Positions 44,572-54,777 are shown, numbered from the stretch's first letter. The stretch is DNA of 64,000 nucleotides from Mycobacterium sp. ST-F2 (GCF_001905655.1 NZ_JMHT01000008.1:92545-156544), one strand, 5' to 3'. Translations and numbers: made by a program. Notes: generated from the letters alone by a model not told the origin.

Positions 44572-45455
44572 CCAATACGTGCTGGGTGCTGCTGGTCCAA
44601 CGCGAGATTCAGCTGCAGGACGTTGACTCGCGGCTCACCCAGGAAGCCGAGGGCGCGGCCGGTGGTGTTGTCGCGCACCAGGGTCCGGACCTGGTCGGCC
44701 GAAAGGTGCCGGGCCTTCGCGACCCGGTCGACCTGAAGATCGGCGTAGTCGACGGAGATGTCCGGGTCCAGGCCACTACCGCTGGCGGTGACGGCATCGG
44801 CCGGCACCTGCGGGTCGGCGGGCGCCGCGCCGCGGACGGCCACGATCTGACCGGTGCTGTAATCGGCCCCGTCCGTGGCGCATTCGATGTGCACGCCCTC
44901 GTATGTCGCGAGGAACGGCGCCTTGGTGGTGGCGCACGGCTGGTTGACGCTGACCACCTTGGTGGGGTGCGTGACGCTGCCGGTGGCATCGCGGGGGCCG
45001 ATCACCGACAGCACCGCGCCCACACCGTCGGCGGTGCAGAACGGACGGGCACCGGCGGTGTGGTCGAGGCCTTCGGTTTCGGCGACGGCGTAGCTGCGGG
45101 TGCAGACCTGGGTCAGCAGGCTCGGCTTGCCGCCGACATCGACGATGCTCTCCGGGCCGAGGTTGCCGGCACCGCTGGCCATCGGGTCGTATCCCGTGCC
45201 GGCATTGGACGGCCGGCTCTGGAAATACTGCGGCAGCGCATTGCCTTTGGCGTCGGTGAACAGCTGGCCGATCAGCGAGCTGCCGACCACCTTGCCGTCG
45301 ACGGTGACGAGCGATCCGTCGGCGTTGTCCTTGAGTCCGGGCAGCTGGGCGATGGCCCAGACGAGCACCGGGTAGGCCAGACCGGTGATGACGGTCAGGA
45401 CCAGCAGCGCGCGCAGCGCGGCACTGTGGACGCGAATCAGGTTGCCGATGTTCAT
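44568..45455 (-). CDS. kdpC: K+-transporting ATPase subunit KdpC with a large insertion
   Basis: 295 residues against about 190 in E. coli. The single N-terminal transmembrane helix and the conserved segments GSSLIGQLF, YFQSRPS, YDPMASGAGNLGP, VTASGSGLDPDIS, RVAKAR and NVLQLNLALD are all present. Between about residues 102 and 215 there are roughly 85 extra residues containing four cysteines (118, 140, 174, 192), which could form disulfides outside the cell. KdpC stabilises the KdpFABC complex. Confidence 0.93.
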   Translation of the reverse strand: MNIGNLIRVHSAALRALLVLTVITGLAYPVLVWAIAQLPGLKDNADGSLVTVDGKVVGSSLIGQLFTDAKGNALPQYFQSRPSNAGTGYDPMASGAGNLGPESIVDVGGKPSLLTQVCTRSYAVAETEGLDHTAGARPFCTADGVGAVLSVIGPRDATGSVTHPTKVVSVNQPCATTKAPFLATYEGVHIECATDGADYSTGQIVAVRGAAPADPQVPADAVTASGSGLDPDISVDYADLQVDRVAKARHLSADQVRTLVRDNTTGRALGFLGEPRVNVLQLNLALDQQHPARIG

Positions 45456-45457
45456 GA

Positions 45458-47560
45458 TTAAGACATCCCCGGGGTGAACTGGATGAGCAGGTCGATGAGT
45501 TTGATGCCGATGAACGGGGCGATGATGCCGCCCAGGCCATAGACGTACAGGTTGCGGCTCAAGAGCTTTGACGCGCTGCTGGGGGTGTACCGGACACCGC
45601 GCAACGACAGTGGGATCAGCGCAATGATGACAAGGGCGTTGAAGATCACCGCCGACAGGATCGCCGACTGCGGGCTGTGCAGCCGCATGACGTTCAGCAG
45701 ATCCAGGCCGGGGAACAGGGCCACGAACATCGCCGGGATGATCGCGAAGTACTTCGCGATGTCGTTGGCGATCGAGAACGTGGTCAGCGCGCCACGGGTG
45801 ATCAGCAGCTGCTTGCCGATCTCGACGATCTCGATGAGCTTGGTCGGGTCCGAGTCGAGGTCGACCATGTTGCCGGCCTCTTTGGCCGCCGAGGTGCCGG
45901 TGTTCATCGCGACGCCGACGTCGGCCTGCGCCAGCGCGGGCGCGTCGTTGGTGCCGTCACCGGTCATCGCGACCAGCTTGCCGCCGGCCTGTTCCTTCTT
46001 GATCAGCGCCAGCTTGTCCTCGGGCGTGGCCTCGGCCAGGAAGTCGTCGACTCCGGCCTCGTCGGCAATCGCCTTGGCGGTCAACGGATTATCGCCGGTG
46101 ATCATGACCGTGCGGATGCCCATCTTGCGCATCTCGTCGAACCGCTCGCGCATGCCCTGCTTGACGACGTCCTTGAGATGGATGACGCCGAGCACTTCGG
46201 CCTTCTCGTCCTGGATGCGGCCCACCACCAGCGGGGTGCCACCCGCCGCGGAGATGCCGTCGACGATCTCGCCCAACTCGATGGGCACGGTGCCACCGTG
46301 TCCCCGAATCCATTCCGCGACAGAGTTGGCAGCGCCTTTGCGGAGCTTCTGGCCGTCGTGCAGATCGACGCCGGACATGCGCGTCAGGGCGGTGAACTCA
46401 ACCCATGTGGCGTCGGTCAGTTCGCCCGGTGTGCGGGCCCGCAGGCCGTGAGCCTGCTTGGCGTACACCACGATCGACCGGCCCTCAGGGGTCTCGTCGG
46501 CGAGGCTGGACAGCTGCGCCGCGTCGGCGAGTTGTTCGGCGGTCACTCCGGGCACCGGGATGAAGCCCGCGGCCTGCCGGTTGCCGAGCGTGATGGTGCC
46601 GGTCTTGTCGAGCAGCAGCGTGTTGACGTCACCTGCTGCCTCGACCGCCCGGCCCGACATGGCGAGCACGTTGCGCTGCACCAGGCGGTCCATGCCGGCG
46701 ATGCCGATGGCGGACAGCAGCGCGCCGATTGTGGTGGGAATCAAGCACACCAGCAGTGAGACCATCACTATGCCGGTGACGCCGAAGCCGTCGAGCGCCT
46801 CGGTGTCGGGCACGCCCGGGTTGCCCGCCTTCGAGTAGATGGCCAGCGGCTGCAGCGTCGCGACCGCGAACACGAAGATGATCGTCAGCGCGGCCAGCAG
46901 GATGTTGAGTGCGATCTCGTTGGGGGTCTTCTGCCGGTTGGCGCCTTCGACGAGGGCGATCATGCGGTCGACGAAGCTCTCGCCGGGTTTCTGGGTGATC
47001 TGCACGACGATGCGGTCGGACAGCACCGTGGTGCCGCCGGTGACAGCTGACCGGTCGCCACCGGACTCCCGGATGACGGGCGCCGATTCGCCGGTGATCG
47101 CCGACTCATCCACGGAGGCAATGCCTTCCACGACATCACCGTCACCGGGGATGACCTGCCCGGCCTCGACCACGACGATGTCGCCCTGCTGCAGCAGGGG
47201 AGCGGCGATCTCCTCTTCGGTACCGGCACTGCCCGGCGCCCACCCGACCAGCTTGCGGGCCATGGTGTCGGACTTGGTTTTTCGCAGGCTAGCGGCCTGG
47301 GCCTTGCCGCGTCCCTCGGCGACTGCTTCGGCGAGGTTGGCGAAAACGACTGTCAGCCAGAGCCAGAACACGATCAGCCAGGCGAACCAGCTGGAGTTCA
47401 GCACGGCCAGGACCGTCGACCAGACGGCGCCGACCTCGACGATGAACATCACCGGGTTGCGCCACAAGGTGCGGGGGTCCAGCTTGCGCAGGGCGTCCGG
47501 CATGGACTTCCACAGCATCTTCGGGTCGAGCAGGCCGCCCTTTACCGCGGTATCGGACAT
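45458..47560 (-). CDS. kdpB: K+-transporting P-type ATPase subunit KdpB
   Basis: 700 residues. P-type ATPase catalytic subunit with the phosphorylation motif DKTGTIT near residue 319, the TGES actuator loop, KGA nucleotide-binding segment, and [10 protein letters not shown] hinge. It energises KdpA. Start ATG 47560 shares its base with the end of kdpA. Confidence 0.98.
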   Translation of the reverse strand: MSDTAVKGGLLDPKMLWKSMPDALRKLDPRTLWRNPVMFIVEVGAVWSTVLAVLNSSWFAWLIVFWLWLTVVFANLAEAVAEGRGKAQAASLRKTKSDTMARKLVGWAPGSAGTEEEIAAPLLQQGDIVVVEAGQVIPGDGDVVEGIASVDESAITGESAPVIRESGGDRSAVTGGTTVLSDRIVVQITQKPGESFVDRMIALVEGANRQKTPNEIALNILLAALTIIFVFAVATLQPLAIYSKAGNPGVPDTEALDGFGVTGIVMVSLLVCLIPTTIGALLSAIGIAGMDRLVQRNVLAMSGRAVEAAGDVNTLLLDKTGTITLGNRQAAGFIPVPGVTAEQLADAAQLSSLADETPEGRSIVVYAKQAHGLRARTPGELTDATWVEFTALTRMSGVDLHDGQKLRKGAANSVAEWIRGHGGTVPIELGEIVDGISAAGGTPLVVGRIQDEKAEVLGVIHLKDVVKQGMRERFDEMRKMGIRTVMITGDNPLTAKAIADEAGVDDFLAEATPEDKLALIKKEQAGGKLVAMTGDGTNDAPALAQADVGVAMNTGTSAAKEAGNMVDLDSDPTKLIEIVEIGKQLLITRGALTTFSIANDIAKYFAIIPAMFVALFPGLDLLNVMRLHSPQSAILSAVIFNALVIIALIPLSLRGVRYTPSSASKLLSRNLYVYGLGGIIAPFIGIKLIDLLIQFTPGMS

Positions 47561-49230
47561 CAGTGAATTCCTTCAGCAAGGGGGCCGAGCGCCAGCGCCG
47601 GCAGGAAGGTCAGGGCGACCAGGATCAGCGTCACGCCGGCGACCATGCCGACGAACTGGGGGCGGTGCGTGGGCAAGGTGCCGATGGACGGGGGCGTGCT
47701 GCCCTGCTTGGCCAGGGAACCGGCCAGCGCGAGCACGAGGATCATCGGCAGGAAGCGGCCGATCAGCATCGCCAGGCCCAAAGCCGTGTTGTACCAAACG
47801 GTGTTGACAGACAGACCCGCGAACGCCGAGCCGTTGTTGTTGGCGGCCGAGGTGAAGGCGTACAGCACTTCGGACAGACCGTGCGGGCCGGCATTGAGCA
47901 TCGCTGCACGTTCACCCGGCAGAGCCATGGCAAAAGCGGTGCCGGTCAACACGATCAGCGGCGTGACCAGGAAATAGCTTGCGGCCAGCTTGATCTCTCG
48001 CGGGGTGACCTTCTTCCCCAGGTATTCGGGCGTGCGCCCAACCATGAGGCCCGCCACGAACACCGTGATCACCGCGAGGATCAGCATGCCGTACAGGCCG
48101 GACCCGGTACCACCCGGCGCGACCTCACCGAGCTGCATGTTGAACATCGTCATCATGCCGCCCAGGGACGTGTACGAGTCGTGGAACGAGTTCACCGCAC
48201 CGGTCGAGGTCAGGGTGGTTGCGGTGGCGAAGACCGCCGAATTGGCGACGCCGAAGCGCTGTTCCACGCCTTCCATGGACGCGCCGATGGCGGTGGGCAC
48301 GGTGCCGTGGTGCTGGTTCTGGAACAGCAGCATGAGGCTGCAGCTGATGACGGCCAGCGTCGCCATGACCGCGACGATCGCGTAACCCTGCTTGCGGCTG
48401 TCGACCATGCGGCCAAAGGTGCGCGGCAGCGAGAACGAGATCACCAGCAGCAGAAAGATTTCCACCCAGTCGGTCCAGGCTGTCGGGTTCTCGAACGGGT
48501 GCGCCGAGTTGGCGTTGAAGAAACCGCCGCCGTTGGTGCCCAGCTCCTTGATCACTTCCTGGCTGGCCACGGGACCGCCGGTGAGCGTCTGCTGTGCACC
48601 GGCCAGGGTGTTGGCAATCTGGTCGTGCAGGTGGAAGTTCTGGATGGCACCGCCGGCGACCAGGATCACCGCGGCAATCACCGCGAGCGGCAACAGGATT
48701 CGGATGGTGCCGCGCACCAGGTCGACCCAGAAGTTGCCCAGCTCGCCGGCGTGCCGGCGGGCGAACCCGCGGACCAGTGCCACGGCCACGGCCATGCCGA
48801 CCGCAGCCGAGACGAAGTTCTGCACTGACAGGCCGGCCATCTGCACCAGGTGACCCTGGGTGGTCTCACCCGAATAGGCCTGCCAGTTGGTGTTGGTGAC
48901 GAAGCTGACAGCGGTGTTCCAGGCCAGGTCGGCCGTCATCGGCGTGGCCGGGTTGTTCAGATGCAGCGGCAGCACGCCCTGAACCAGCTGGAAGACGAAC
49001 AGGAACAGCAGGGAGACGGCCGAGAAAGCGAGCGCACTGCGGGCGTAGGCGCCCCAGTTCTGTTCCGCCTCGGGATCAGCGCCGATCGCCTTGTAGATGA
49101 GACGTTCTACGCGCGAATGCTTTTCAGATGTGTACACGCGGAACATGTAGTCGCCCAACGGCACATGCACCGCGGCGAGGGCGACGATCAGGGACAGCAG
49201 GAACGCGATTCCCGCGGCGGTGGGGCTCAC
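47560..49230 (-). CDS. kdpA: K+-transporting ATPase potassium-binding subunit KdpA
   Basis: 556 residues, about ten helices, homologous to K+ channel-like transporters. Selectivity-filter loops are visible ([43 protein letters not shown] [28 protein letters not shown]). GTG 49230 overlaps the kdpF stop by one base (TAGTG), which supports this start over the longer frame to 49287. Confidence 0.97.
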   Translation of the reverse strand: MSPTAAGIAFLLSLIVALAAVHVPLGDYMFRVYTSEKHSRVERLIYKAIGADPEAEQNWGAYARSALAFSAVSLLFLFVFQLVQGVLPLHLNNPATPMTADLAWNTAVSFVTNTNWQAYSGETTQGHLVQMAGLSVQNFVSAAVGMAVAVALVRGFARRHAGELGNFWVDLVRGTIRILLPLAVIAAVILVAGGAIQNFHLHDQIANTLAGAQQTLTGGPVASQEVIKELGTNGGGFFNANSAHPFENPTAWTDWVEIFLLLVISFSLPRTFGRMVDSRKQGYAIVAVMATLAVISCSLMLLFQNQHHGTVPTAIGASMEGVEQRFGVANSAVFATATTLTSTGAVNSFHDSYTSLGGMMTMFNMQLGEVAPGGTGSGLYGMLILAVITVFVAGLMVGRTPEYLGKKVTPREIKLAASYFLVTPLIVLTGTAFAMALPGERAAMLNAGPHGLSEVLYAFTSAANNNGSAFAGLSVNTVWYNTALGLAMLIGRFLPMILVLALAGSLAKQGSTPPSIGTLPTHRPQFVGMVAGVTLILVALTFLPALALGPLAEGIH

Positions 49231-49319
49231 TAGAACCGCTCCGGAAACAGCAGCGCGGCGACCAGGAACAGTGCGATCACCAGACACAGCACCAGGCCGA
49301 TGGCGTTGGCGAAGTTCAC
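49230..49319 (-). CDS. kdpF: K+-transporting ATPase small subunit KdpF
   Basis: 29-residue single-helix peptide ([20 protein letters not shown], then LFPERF). The ending matches the LFPEKF end of M. tuberculosis KdpF as I recall it. GTG 49319 overlaps the stop of the preceding 27-codon gene (GTGA). It stabilises KdpFABC. Confidence 0.9.
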   Translation of the reverse strand: MNFANAIGLVLCLVIALFLVAALLFPERF

Positions 49320-49399
49320 AGGCGCTCGACCACCTTCTGGATCACGCCGAACAGGGCGAAGATCGCCACCGTCAGCACCACGAACACCACTACAGACAT
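49316..49399 (-). CDS. 27-residue membrane peptide at the head of the kdp operon
   Basis: ATG 49399 with GGGAGA 5-6 bases upstream; stop overlaps kdpF by GTGA. The product is one hydrophobic helix ([19 protein letters not shown]) with a basic/acidic end (QKVVERL). Translational coupling to kdpF suggests an additional small subunit or a leader peptide of the kdp operon. I do not know a named family. Confidence 0.65.
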   Translation of the reverse strand: MSVVVFVVLTVAIFALFGVIQKVVERL

Positions 49400-49491
49400 G
49401 GGTTCTCCCACACGTAACCGCGTCGCCGGCCCTCGGCGACCACGTCAGCATCGACCCGTCGGAGAGGGCTTCCGCCGATCTTGACGCCTTC

Positions 49492-49518
49492 TTTACGCCC
49501 GGCCGGGCGTCCTTTACG
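49492..49518 (-). promoter_or_regulatory. candidate KdpE-binding direct repeats
   Basis: TTTACG at 49492-49497 and 49513-49518 (CGTAAA on the coding strand) are 21 bases apart, two helical turns, flanking the palindrome GCCCGGCCGGGC (49497-49508). They lie about 93 bases before the first kdp start. The 49400-49717 gap holds no gene I can support. Confidence 0.4.
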
Positions 49519-49717
49519 GAATTCCCCACGAGGGCGGTCCCACGCGTGCGCGCCAACCGACAAATGCCTGCTCATGTGATGTTTTGCACAGCTTGAGTGG
49601 GTGGTGCCGCGGCATTTACGGCCGGCCCGACCTGACGTAGTGATGCCCTCGCGGCGCCGAACCGGCTAACGTGCCAGCGTGTGGGGCCGACCACGCCTCA
49701 ACCTTCGGGAGGTATTG

Positions 49718-51376
49718 GTGATCGACGTCATCGGTGAAGTCCGGCAGAAACTGGACCGGCTTGCGGAGTCCGCGCAGGCCGTGCGCAGGCTGTATGAGAC
49801 CGGCTTTCTGGATCTGACCAAACCCGGGGTCATGATCGAGACCGCCAAGAACGCGCCGTTGTTCGGCCCGCAGGCGACCATGGCCATCCAGGGCGGACGC
49901 AAGTACGCGGGCCTGCCGGCGCTGGTCGATGAACGCGGCACGCTGACCTACCGACAGATCGACAACCAGTCCTGGGCCCTGGCCCGCGGTCTTCAGAGCC
50001 TGGGCGTGACAGAAGGCTCCGTGGTCGGGCTGCTGTGCCGCGACCATCGTGGCCTGATCCTGGCCATGGTGGCGTGCGGAAAGCTCGGGGCCCGACTGGT
50101 GTTGATGAACACCGGTTTCGCCAAGCCGCAGTTCGCCGAGGTCTGCGAGCGCGAAGGCGTCAAGGTGGTGCTGCACGACAGTGAGTTCCTCGGACTGCTC
50201 GACGCCCTGCCCGCGGACATGCCGCGAGTGCTGACCTGGGTGGACGAGGGCCATGACGAGGGCCATGACGTGCCCGAGTCGGCACAGACACTCGACGCGA
50301 TCGTTGCGGCCAACACCACCGAACCGCTGCCGCCGCCGAGCAAGGCGGGTGGCTCGGTCATCCTCACCAGCGGGACGACGGGCCTGCCGAAGGGCGCGCC
50401 CCGCAGCTCGGTGTCTCCGTTGGCCACGGCGCAGATCATCGACCGAATTCCGTTCCCGCGCAAGGGAACCATGGTGATCGTCTCGCCGATCTTCCACAGT
50501 ACGGGGTGGGCTACGTACACCGTCGGCGCCGCCTTGGGGAACAAGGTCGTGACCGCCCGGCGATTCAACGCCGAGCGAACCCTGCAGCTGATCGCCGAGC
50601 ACAAGGCCCAGATGCTCGTCGCGGTGCCGACGATGCTGCACCGGATCGTCGAACTGGGGCCCGACATCATCGGTAAGTACGACACCTCGTCGCTGACGAC
50701 GATCCTGATCGCCGGATCGGCGTTGAGCCCGGAGTTGTCCAACCGGGTCCAGGACACCTTCGGCGACGTGCTCCACAACTTGTACGGCTCGACCGAATGC
50801 GCCATCGCCAGCGTGGCCACGCCGGCCGAACTGCGTCTCGCCCCGGGCACCGCCGGACGGGCGCCGGTGACGTGCGAGGTGGTGCTGTACGACGAAAACG
50901 ACCGTCGTATCAAGGGAAACAACAAGCGCGGCCGCATCTTCGTCCGCAACGGCGCCCCATTCGCCGGATACACCGACGGCCGGACCAAGCAGATCATCGA
51001 CGGCTACATGTCCAGCGGCGACATGGGGCACTTCGACGAGCACGGGCTGTTGTTCGTCGACGGACGTGACGACGACATGATCGTCTCCGGCGGCGAGAAC
51101 GTGTTCCCTCAGGAAGTCGAAGAACTGCTGGCCGAGCGCGATGACGTGTACGACGCGGCCGTGGTCGGCGTCGACGACGTCGAATGGGGAAAGCGCCTAA
51201 GGGCTTTCATCGTGTCGCAGCCGGGCGCCGCACAGGACGCTGACGAGATCAAGGCGTTTGTCAAGAATAATCTGGCCCGGCACAAGGTCCCCCGCGACGT
51301 GGTGTTCATCGACGAGCTGCCGCGCAACACCACCGGCAAGCTGCTGCGCCGGGTGTTGATCGAGATGGACGTCTAG
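49718..51376 (+). CDS. long-chain-fatty-acid/acyl-CoA ligase (FadD family)
   Basis: 552 residues of the ANL superfamily. P-loop ILTSGTTGLPKGAPR near residue 215, NLYGSTECA near 360, SSGDMGHFDEHG near 430, and the catalytic lysine in RNTTGKLLRR at the end. It activates a carboxylic acid as acyl-CoA; chain length is not readable. GTG 49718 has GGGAGGT 5 bases upstream. It is followed after 9 bases by a CoA transferase, so the pair may act in one catabolic route. Confidence 0.9.
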   Translation: MIDVIGEVRQKLDRLAESAQAVRRLYETGFLDLTKPGVMIETAKNAPLFGPQATMAIQGGRKYAGLPALVDERGTLTYRQIDNQSWALARGLQSLGVTEGSVVGLLCRDHRGLILAMVACGKLGARLVLMNTGFAKPQFAEVCEREGVKVVLHDSEFLGLLDALPADMPRVLTWVDEGHDEGHDVPESAQTLDAIVAANTTEPLPPPSKAGGSVILTSGTTGLPKGAPRSSVSPLATAQIIDRIPFPRKGTMVIVSPIFHSTGWATYTVGAALGNKVVTARRFNAERTLQLIAEHKAQMLVAVPTMLHRIVELGPDIIGKYDTSSLTTILIAGSALSPELSNRVQDTFGDVLHNLYGSTECAIASVATPAELRLAPGTAGRAPVTCEVVLYDENDRRIKGNNKRGRIFVRNGAPFAGYTDGRTKQIIDGYMSSGDMGHFDEHGLLFVDGRDDDMIVSGGENVFPQEVEELLAERDDVYDAAVVGVDDVEWGKRLRAFIVSQPGAAQDADEIKAFVKNNLARHKVPRDVVFIDELPRNTTGKLLRRVLIEMDV

Positions 51377-51385
51377 AGCAGCTCC

Positions 51386-52705
51386 ATGCCAACCGAACTC
51401 AGTGCCGATGATGCTGCTGCCCAGCTGAAGCCTGCGGACACACTGGGCATCACCCTCGGCCCCGGCCAACCGCCGGCCATCCTCAGGGCGCTCGGTGCGC
51501 GCCGGGACTGGACGAATCTGCGGGTGTTCGGGGCGCTGTTGGCCGTTGGTACCGAACTGTTTTCGCGGCCGGGCGTGCACTATGTCTCCGGCTTCTTCGG
51601 GCCGATCGAGCGGGCGCTGCGGGACATGGGCGCCGACATCGAGTTCGCCGCCGCGGATTTCCGCCGGTTCGCCCCGCTGCTGGAGCGGCAATCCCCGCGG
51701 GTCATGACGACCGTCGCCACGCCACCAGATGCCGACGGTTGGTGCTCGTTGTCCCTGCACGCCGGCGGGACGGTCGCCGAGTTGCGCCGCGCCGGCGCAG
51801 ACCCGCAACGGCTCCTGATTGTCGAGGTATCCGACTCATACCCAAAGACTTTCGGGTATGGATCACGGCGGCACGCCCTGCATGTCGACGAGATCGACAT
51901 TCTCGTGCGCTCGACCGACGCCCCGCTGGCCCTGCCCGGCGCGGACGTGCCGCCAACCGAGGTGGAACGGTCGATCGCGCGGCATGCCGTCGGCTTCATC
52001 GGTTCGGGTGCCACGCTGCAGACCGGAATCGGCGCAATTCCCAACCAGATTGCCACCCTGCTGGCCGAGGGCGACGGCAGCGGGTACGGCCTGCACACCG
52101 AGATGTTCACCGACGGCTGTATGCATTTGCATCGCGCGGGCAAGATCACCAACACCGGCAAGGGCCAGTACGACGGCGTCAGCGTCACGACCTTCGCGTT
52201 CGGCTCGCAGGAGCTCTATGCGTGGCTCGACGGCAACCGCGATGTCGCGTTCCTGCCCGTCGATATCGTCAACTCGCCGGAGGTGATCGCCGCCAACACC
52301 GACATGATCTCCATCAATGGCGCTCTCGCCGTGGACATTCAGGGGCAGGTCATCGCCGACACCATCGACGGCGGACAGTTCAGCGGGATCGGCGGTGCGG
52401 AGGACTTCGTCGCCGGCGCCGGGCTGGAGCTGTCGGATCGTTCCCTCATCTGTCTGCCTTCGACTTTCGTGAAAGATGGTGAGCTGCGGTCGCGGATCGT
52501 GCCGTGGTTCGGCCCTGGCGCCGTCATCACCACGCCGCGGCAACAGGTCGACGTCATCGTCACCGAATACGGGGCGGCAGAACTCGAAGGCAAGACCGTC
52601 CGGGAGCGCGGCGAGGCATTGGCCGCCGTCGCCCATCCGCAGTTCCGGGACGTCCTGCTGGCGGCGGCGCTGCGCGCAGCGAAGGGGCGTTCGCCCGTCG
52701 GCTAG
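51386..52705 (+). CDS. acetyl-CoA hydrolase/CoA-transferase family protein
   Basis: 439 residues. The family motif GSGATLQTGIGAIPNQIA is near 205 and the catalytic glutamate is in GLHTEMFTDG. The C-terminal segment GIGGAEDFVAGA...TPRQQVDVIVTEYGAAEL matches the C-terminal acetyl-CoA hydrolase domain. Such enzymes move CoA between acyl-CoA and a free acid. Close coupling to the upstream acyl ligase supports a role in short-chain or unusual acid metabolism. Confidence 0.9.
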   Translation: MPTELSADDAAAQLKPADTLGITLGPGQPPAILRALGARRDWTNLRVFGALLAVGTELFSRPGVHYVSGFFGPIERALRDMGADIEFAAADFRRFAPLLERQSPRVMTTVATPPDADGWCSLSLHAGGTVAELRRAGADPQRLLIVEVSDSYPKTFGYGSRRHALHVDEIDILVRSTDAPLALPGADVPPTEVERSIARHAVGFIGSGATLQTGIGAIPNQIATLLAEGDGSGYGLHTEMFTDGCMHLHRAGKITNTGKGQYDGVSVTTFAFGSQELYAWLDGNRDVAFLPVDIVNSPEVIAANTDMISINGALAVDIQGQVIADTIDGGQFSGIGGAEDFVAGAGLELSDRSLICLPSTFVKDGELRSRIVPWFGPGAVITTPRQQVDVIVTEYGAAELEGKTVRERGEALAAVAHPQFRDVLLAAALRAAKGRSPVG

Positions 52706-52760
52706 TGCCCGGCTCGGCGGTGTACCGGCATAGGAGCGCAATTCGTGATTCACTGCCGCC

Positions 52761-53138
52761 ATGACGAGTAGCGACCAGCCATGGTGGATCTCCGCGCCGG
52801 TCGCTGAGCTCGCGGCGGCGGTCCTGCCGATGTTCGGGCACTCGTCGTTCGACAGCGAGCGAGGCGCAATGACCGACGTCGTGGCATGGCTGCGAACCGG
52901 TGCCCGGGATCCACGCGGAGTGTTCTCTGCGGGCGTTTCCTCGCGCGGCGATGTGTTCCAGAACCCCGACCTGCGGGCCGTCGCGGAGGCCATGCAACTG
53001 CTCGAGCGCTCGGGCCTGCTGCTTCGGGTTCTGGTTCCGTCGAGCCATTCGAGCTTCGACGTCGGCTTGACGCGGCTCGGGTGGCACGCCGTCCAGACCG
53101 GGACCATCAGGCAACATCTCGGCCTGGAAGACCGCTAG
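52761..53138 (+). CDS. hypothetical protein, possible winged-helix fold
   Basis: 125 residues, soluble. AVAEAMQLLERSGLLLRVLV and GLTRLGWHAVQTG resemble the helix and wing of small transcription regulators, but no clear family is recognised. It lies 55 bases after the CoA transferase and 83 bases before the diiron oxygenase, with an operator-like palindrome in the latter gap. Confidence 0.6.
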   Translation: MTSSDQPWWISAPVAELAAAVLPMFGHSSFDSERGAMTDVVAWLRTGARDPRGVFSAGVSSRGDVFQNPDLRAVAEAMQLLERSGLLLRVLVPSSHSSFDVGLTRLGWHAVQTGTIRQHLGLEDR

Positions 53139-53150
53139 CCGAACACCTCT

Positions 53151-53179
53151 TGACATTCATATGGGACCCGCGGTCCCAT
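53151..53179 (+). promoter_or_regulatory. TTGACA element and perfect palindrome upstream of the diiron oxygenase
   Basis: TTGACA (53151-53156) is followed by ATGGGACC-CGC-GGTCCCAT (53161-53179), an exact palindrome with 8-bp arms, 42 bases before the start. The symmetry and position fit a TetR-type repressor operator. No matching regulator is adjacent. Confidence 0.5.
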
Positions 53180-53221
53180 TAAATGCAATGGGCAACGATG
53201 CCCGTCGCGTGGGAGGTCGTC

Positions 53222-54238
53222 ATGGCAGTTACGAAGATGGTGCGCCGGTGGCGGGACCGGATGGTGGTCACCGGGGACGAGGATTACTGCGACCGGCTGC
53301 AGACCCTCTCAGACGGGTCGGTGCGCAGGAACTTCAATCCGTACCTGGACATCCCGTGGGATTCGCCGCAGTTCCGCGTGACCCCGAACGACCCCCGATG
53401 GGTGTTGGCCAAATGCGATCCCATCGGTGCGAGCGCCTGGTACCAGGCGCAACCGCAGGAAAAGCAGATCGCGATCGGCATCTGGCGTCAGACGAACATC
53501 GCCAAGGCTGGTCAGCAATTCGAGAGCATGCTGATCCGTGGCCTGCTCGAGTACACGTTCTGGGTGCCCAACGGCAGCCCCGAATACCGGTACTGCCTGC
53601 ACGAGGCCATCGAAGAGGGCAACCACACCCTGATGTTCCAGGAGATGGTGAACCACACCGGTGTGGACGTTCCCGGTCTGCCGCGGTGGGTCAAGTGGAT
53701 CAACTGGCTGTTCCCGCTCTTTGCGAGCCCGATGCCGGCCTTCTTCTTCATGATGGTGCTGTGCGGCGAGGAGCCGATCGACCACCTGCAGAAAGAGATT
53801 CTGCGCGAAGGCAATTCGATACACCCGATCATGGAGCGCGTCATGGCGATCCACGTCGCCGAAGAGGCCCGGCACATCTCCTTCGCTCACGAATTCCTGC
53901 GTCGGCGCATCCCGGAGATGCGGCCGTTCAACCGATTTGTGCTGTCTCTGTTCTATCCGCTGGGCTTCCGCGTGGCGGCCTCGCTCATCGCCAAGCCGCC
54001 CCGCTCGTTCTGGCGTGAGTTCCAGATTCCCAAAGCCGTGAAGAAGGAGATTTTCTGGCGGGCACCGGAATCCAGGACGATGCTGCGCGAGATCTACGGC
54101 GACGTTCGGATGCTCGCCGAAGATACCGGCCTGATGAATCCCCTTGCCAAGGTGTTGTGGCGGATCTTCCGGATCGACGGTCCGGCGTCGCGATTCCGCA
54201 GCGAGCCGGCGCGTCATGCCGCCGTCCCCGTGGCCTGA
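53222..54238 (+). CDS. AurF-like diiron oxygenase
   Basis: 338 residues from ATG 53222 (GGGAGGT upstream). It is a ferritin-like non-haem diiron protein of the p-aminobenzoate N-oxygenase family. Metal-ligand helices are visible in CLHEAIEEGNHTLMF and AIHVAEEARHISFAHEF. Related enzymes oxidise aryl amines or fatty acyl groups; the substrate here is unknown. The ATG at 53183 would lie just 4 bases after the palindrome and has no ribosome binding site. Confidence 0.85.
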   Translation: MAVTKMVRRWRDRMVVTGDEDYCDRLQTLSDGSVRRNFNPYLDIPWDSPQFRVTPNDPRWVLAKCDPIGASAWYQAQPQEKQIAIGIWRQTNIAKAGQQFESMLIRGLLEYTFWVPNGSPEYRYCLHEAIEEGNHTLMFQEMVNHTGVDVPGLPRWVKWINWLFPLFASPMPAFFFMMVLCGEEPIDHLQKEILREGNSIHPIMERVMAIHVAEEARHISFAHEFLRRRIPEMRPFNRFVLSLFYPLGFRVAASLIAKPPRSFWREFQIPKAVKKEIFWRAPESRTMLREIYGDVRMLAEDTGLMNPLAKVLWRIFRIDGPASRFRSEPARHAAVPVA

Positions 54239-54381
54239 CTGAGCCGCATTCGCACTCGGCGTTGTTCGGGCGCGATGAACTTTCGCTCGATCGCGAGTCA
54301 ATTTTCCTGAGCCATGTCGAAATCGGCCCCACTCGTTCGACGTGTGTGTGAAGGATTGACTCGACGACGAAAGGTCACGCA

Positions 54382-54777
54382 ATGCGCTACATGGGTTTGG
54401 TCATCATGGATCCCAACCAGGGCCCGCCGCCGCAGGCACTGATGGACGCCATGGAGGTGTACGTCGGAAAGAACGCCGCGGACGGCATCTACCTCGACGG
54501 CGGCGGTCTGGGACAAGGCGAGAACCGCATCGGCTACCAGGTCCGTTCGGGCCAAATGAGCACCACTGACGGCCCTTTCACCGAGGCCAAAGAGATCATC
54601 GGTGGGTACGCCATGCTCGAGTACCGCAACCACGCCGAGGCCGTCGAGGGGGCCCGGTCGTTCACCGAACTGCATCGTGAGCACTGGCCCGAATGGGAAG
54701 GGCGGGTCGAGATGCATCTGATCGAAGGCCCCGAGGCCACCGGATGTCCCGCCGGCGAGCAGCAACCGGGCGCCTGA
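54382..54777 (+). CDS. YciI-like DGPF-domain protein
   Basis: 131 residues, dimeric alpha-beta barrel fold expected. The eponymous DGPF motif is in TTDGPFTEAKEIIGGYAML. It lies 6 bases before an ECF42-type sigma factor gene, the conserved pairing of this sigma group. The protein is probably a target or partner of the sigma factor. Confidence 0.9.
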   Translation: MRYMGLVIMDPNQGPPPQALMDAMEVYVGKNAADGIYLDGGGLGQGENRIGYQVRSGQMSTTDGPFTEAKEIIGGYAMLEYRNHAEAVEGARSFTELHREHWPEWEGRVEMHLIEGPEATGCPAGEQQPGA

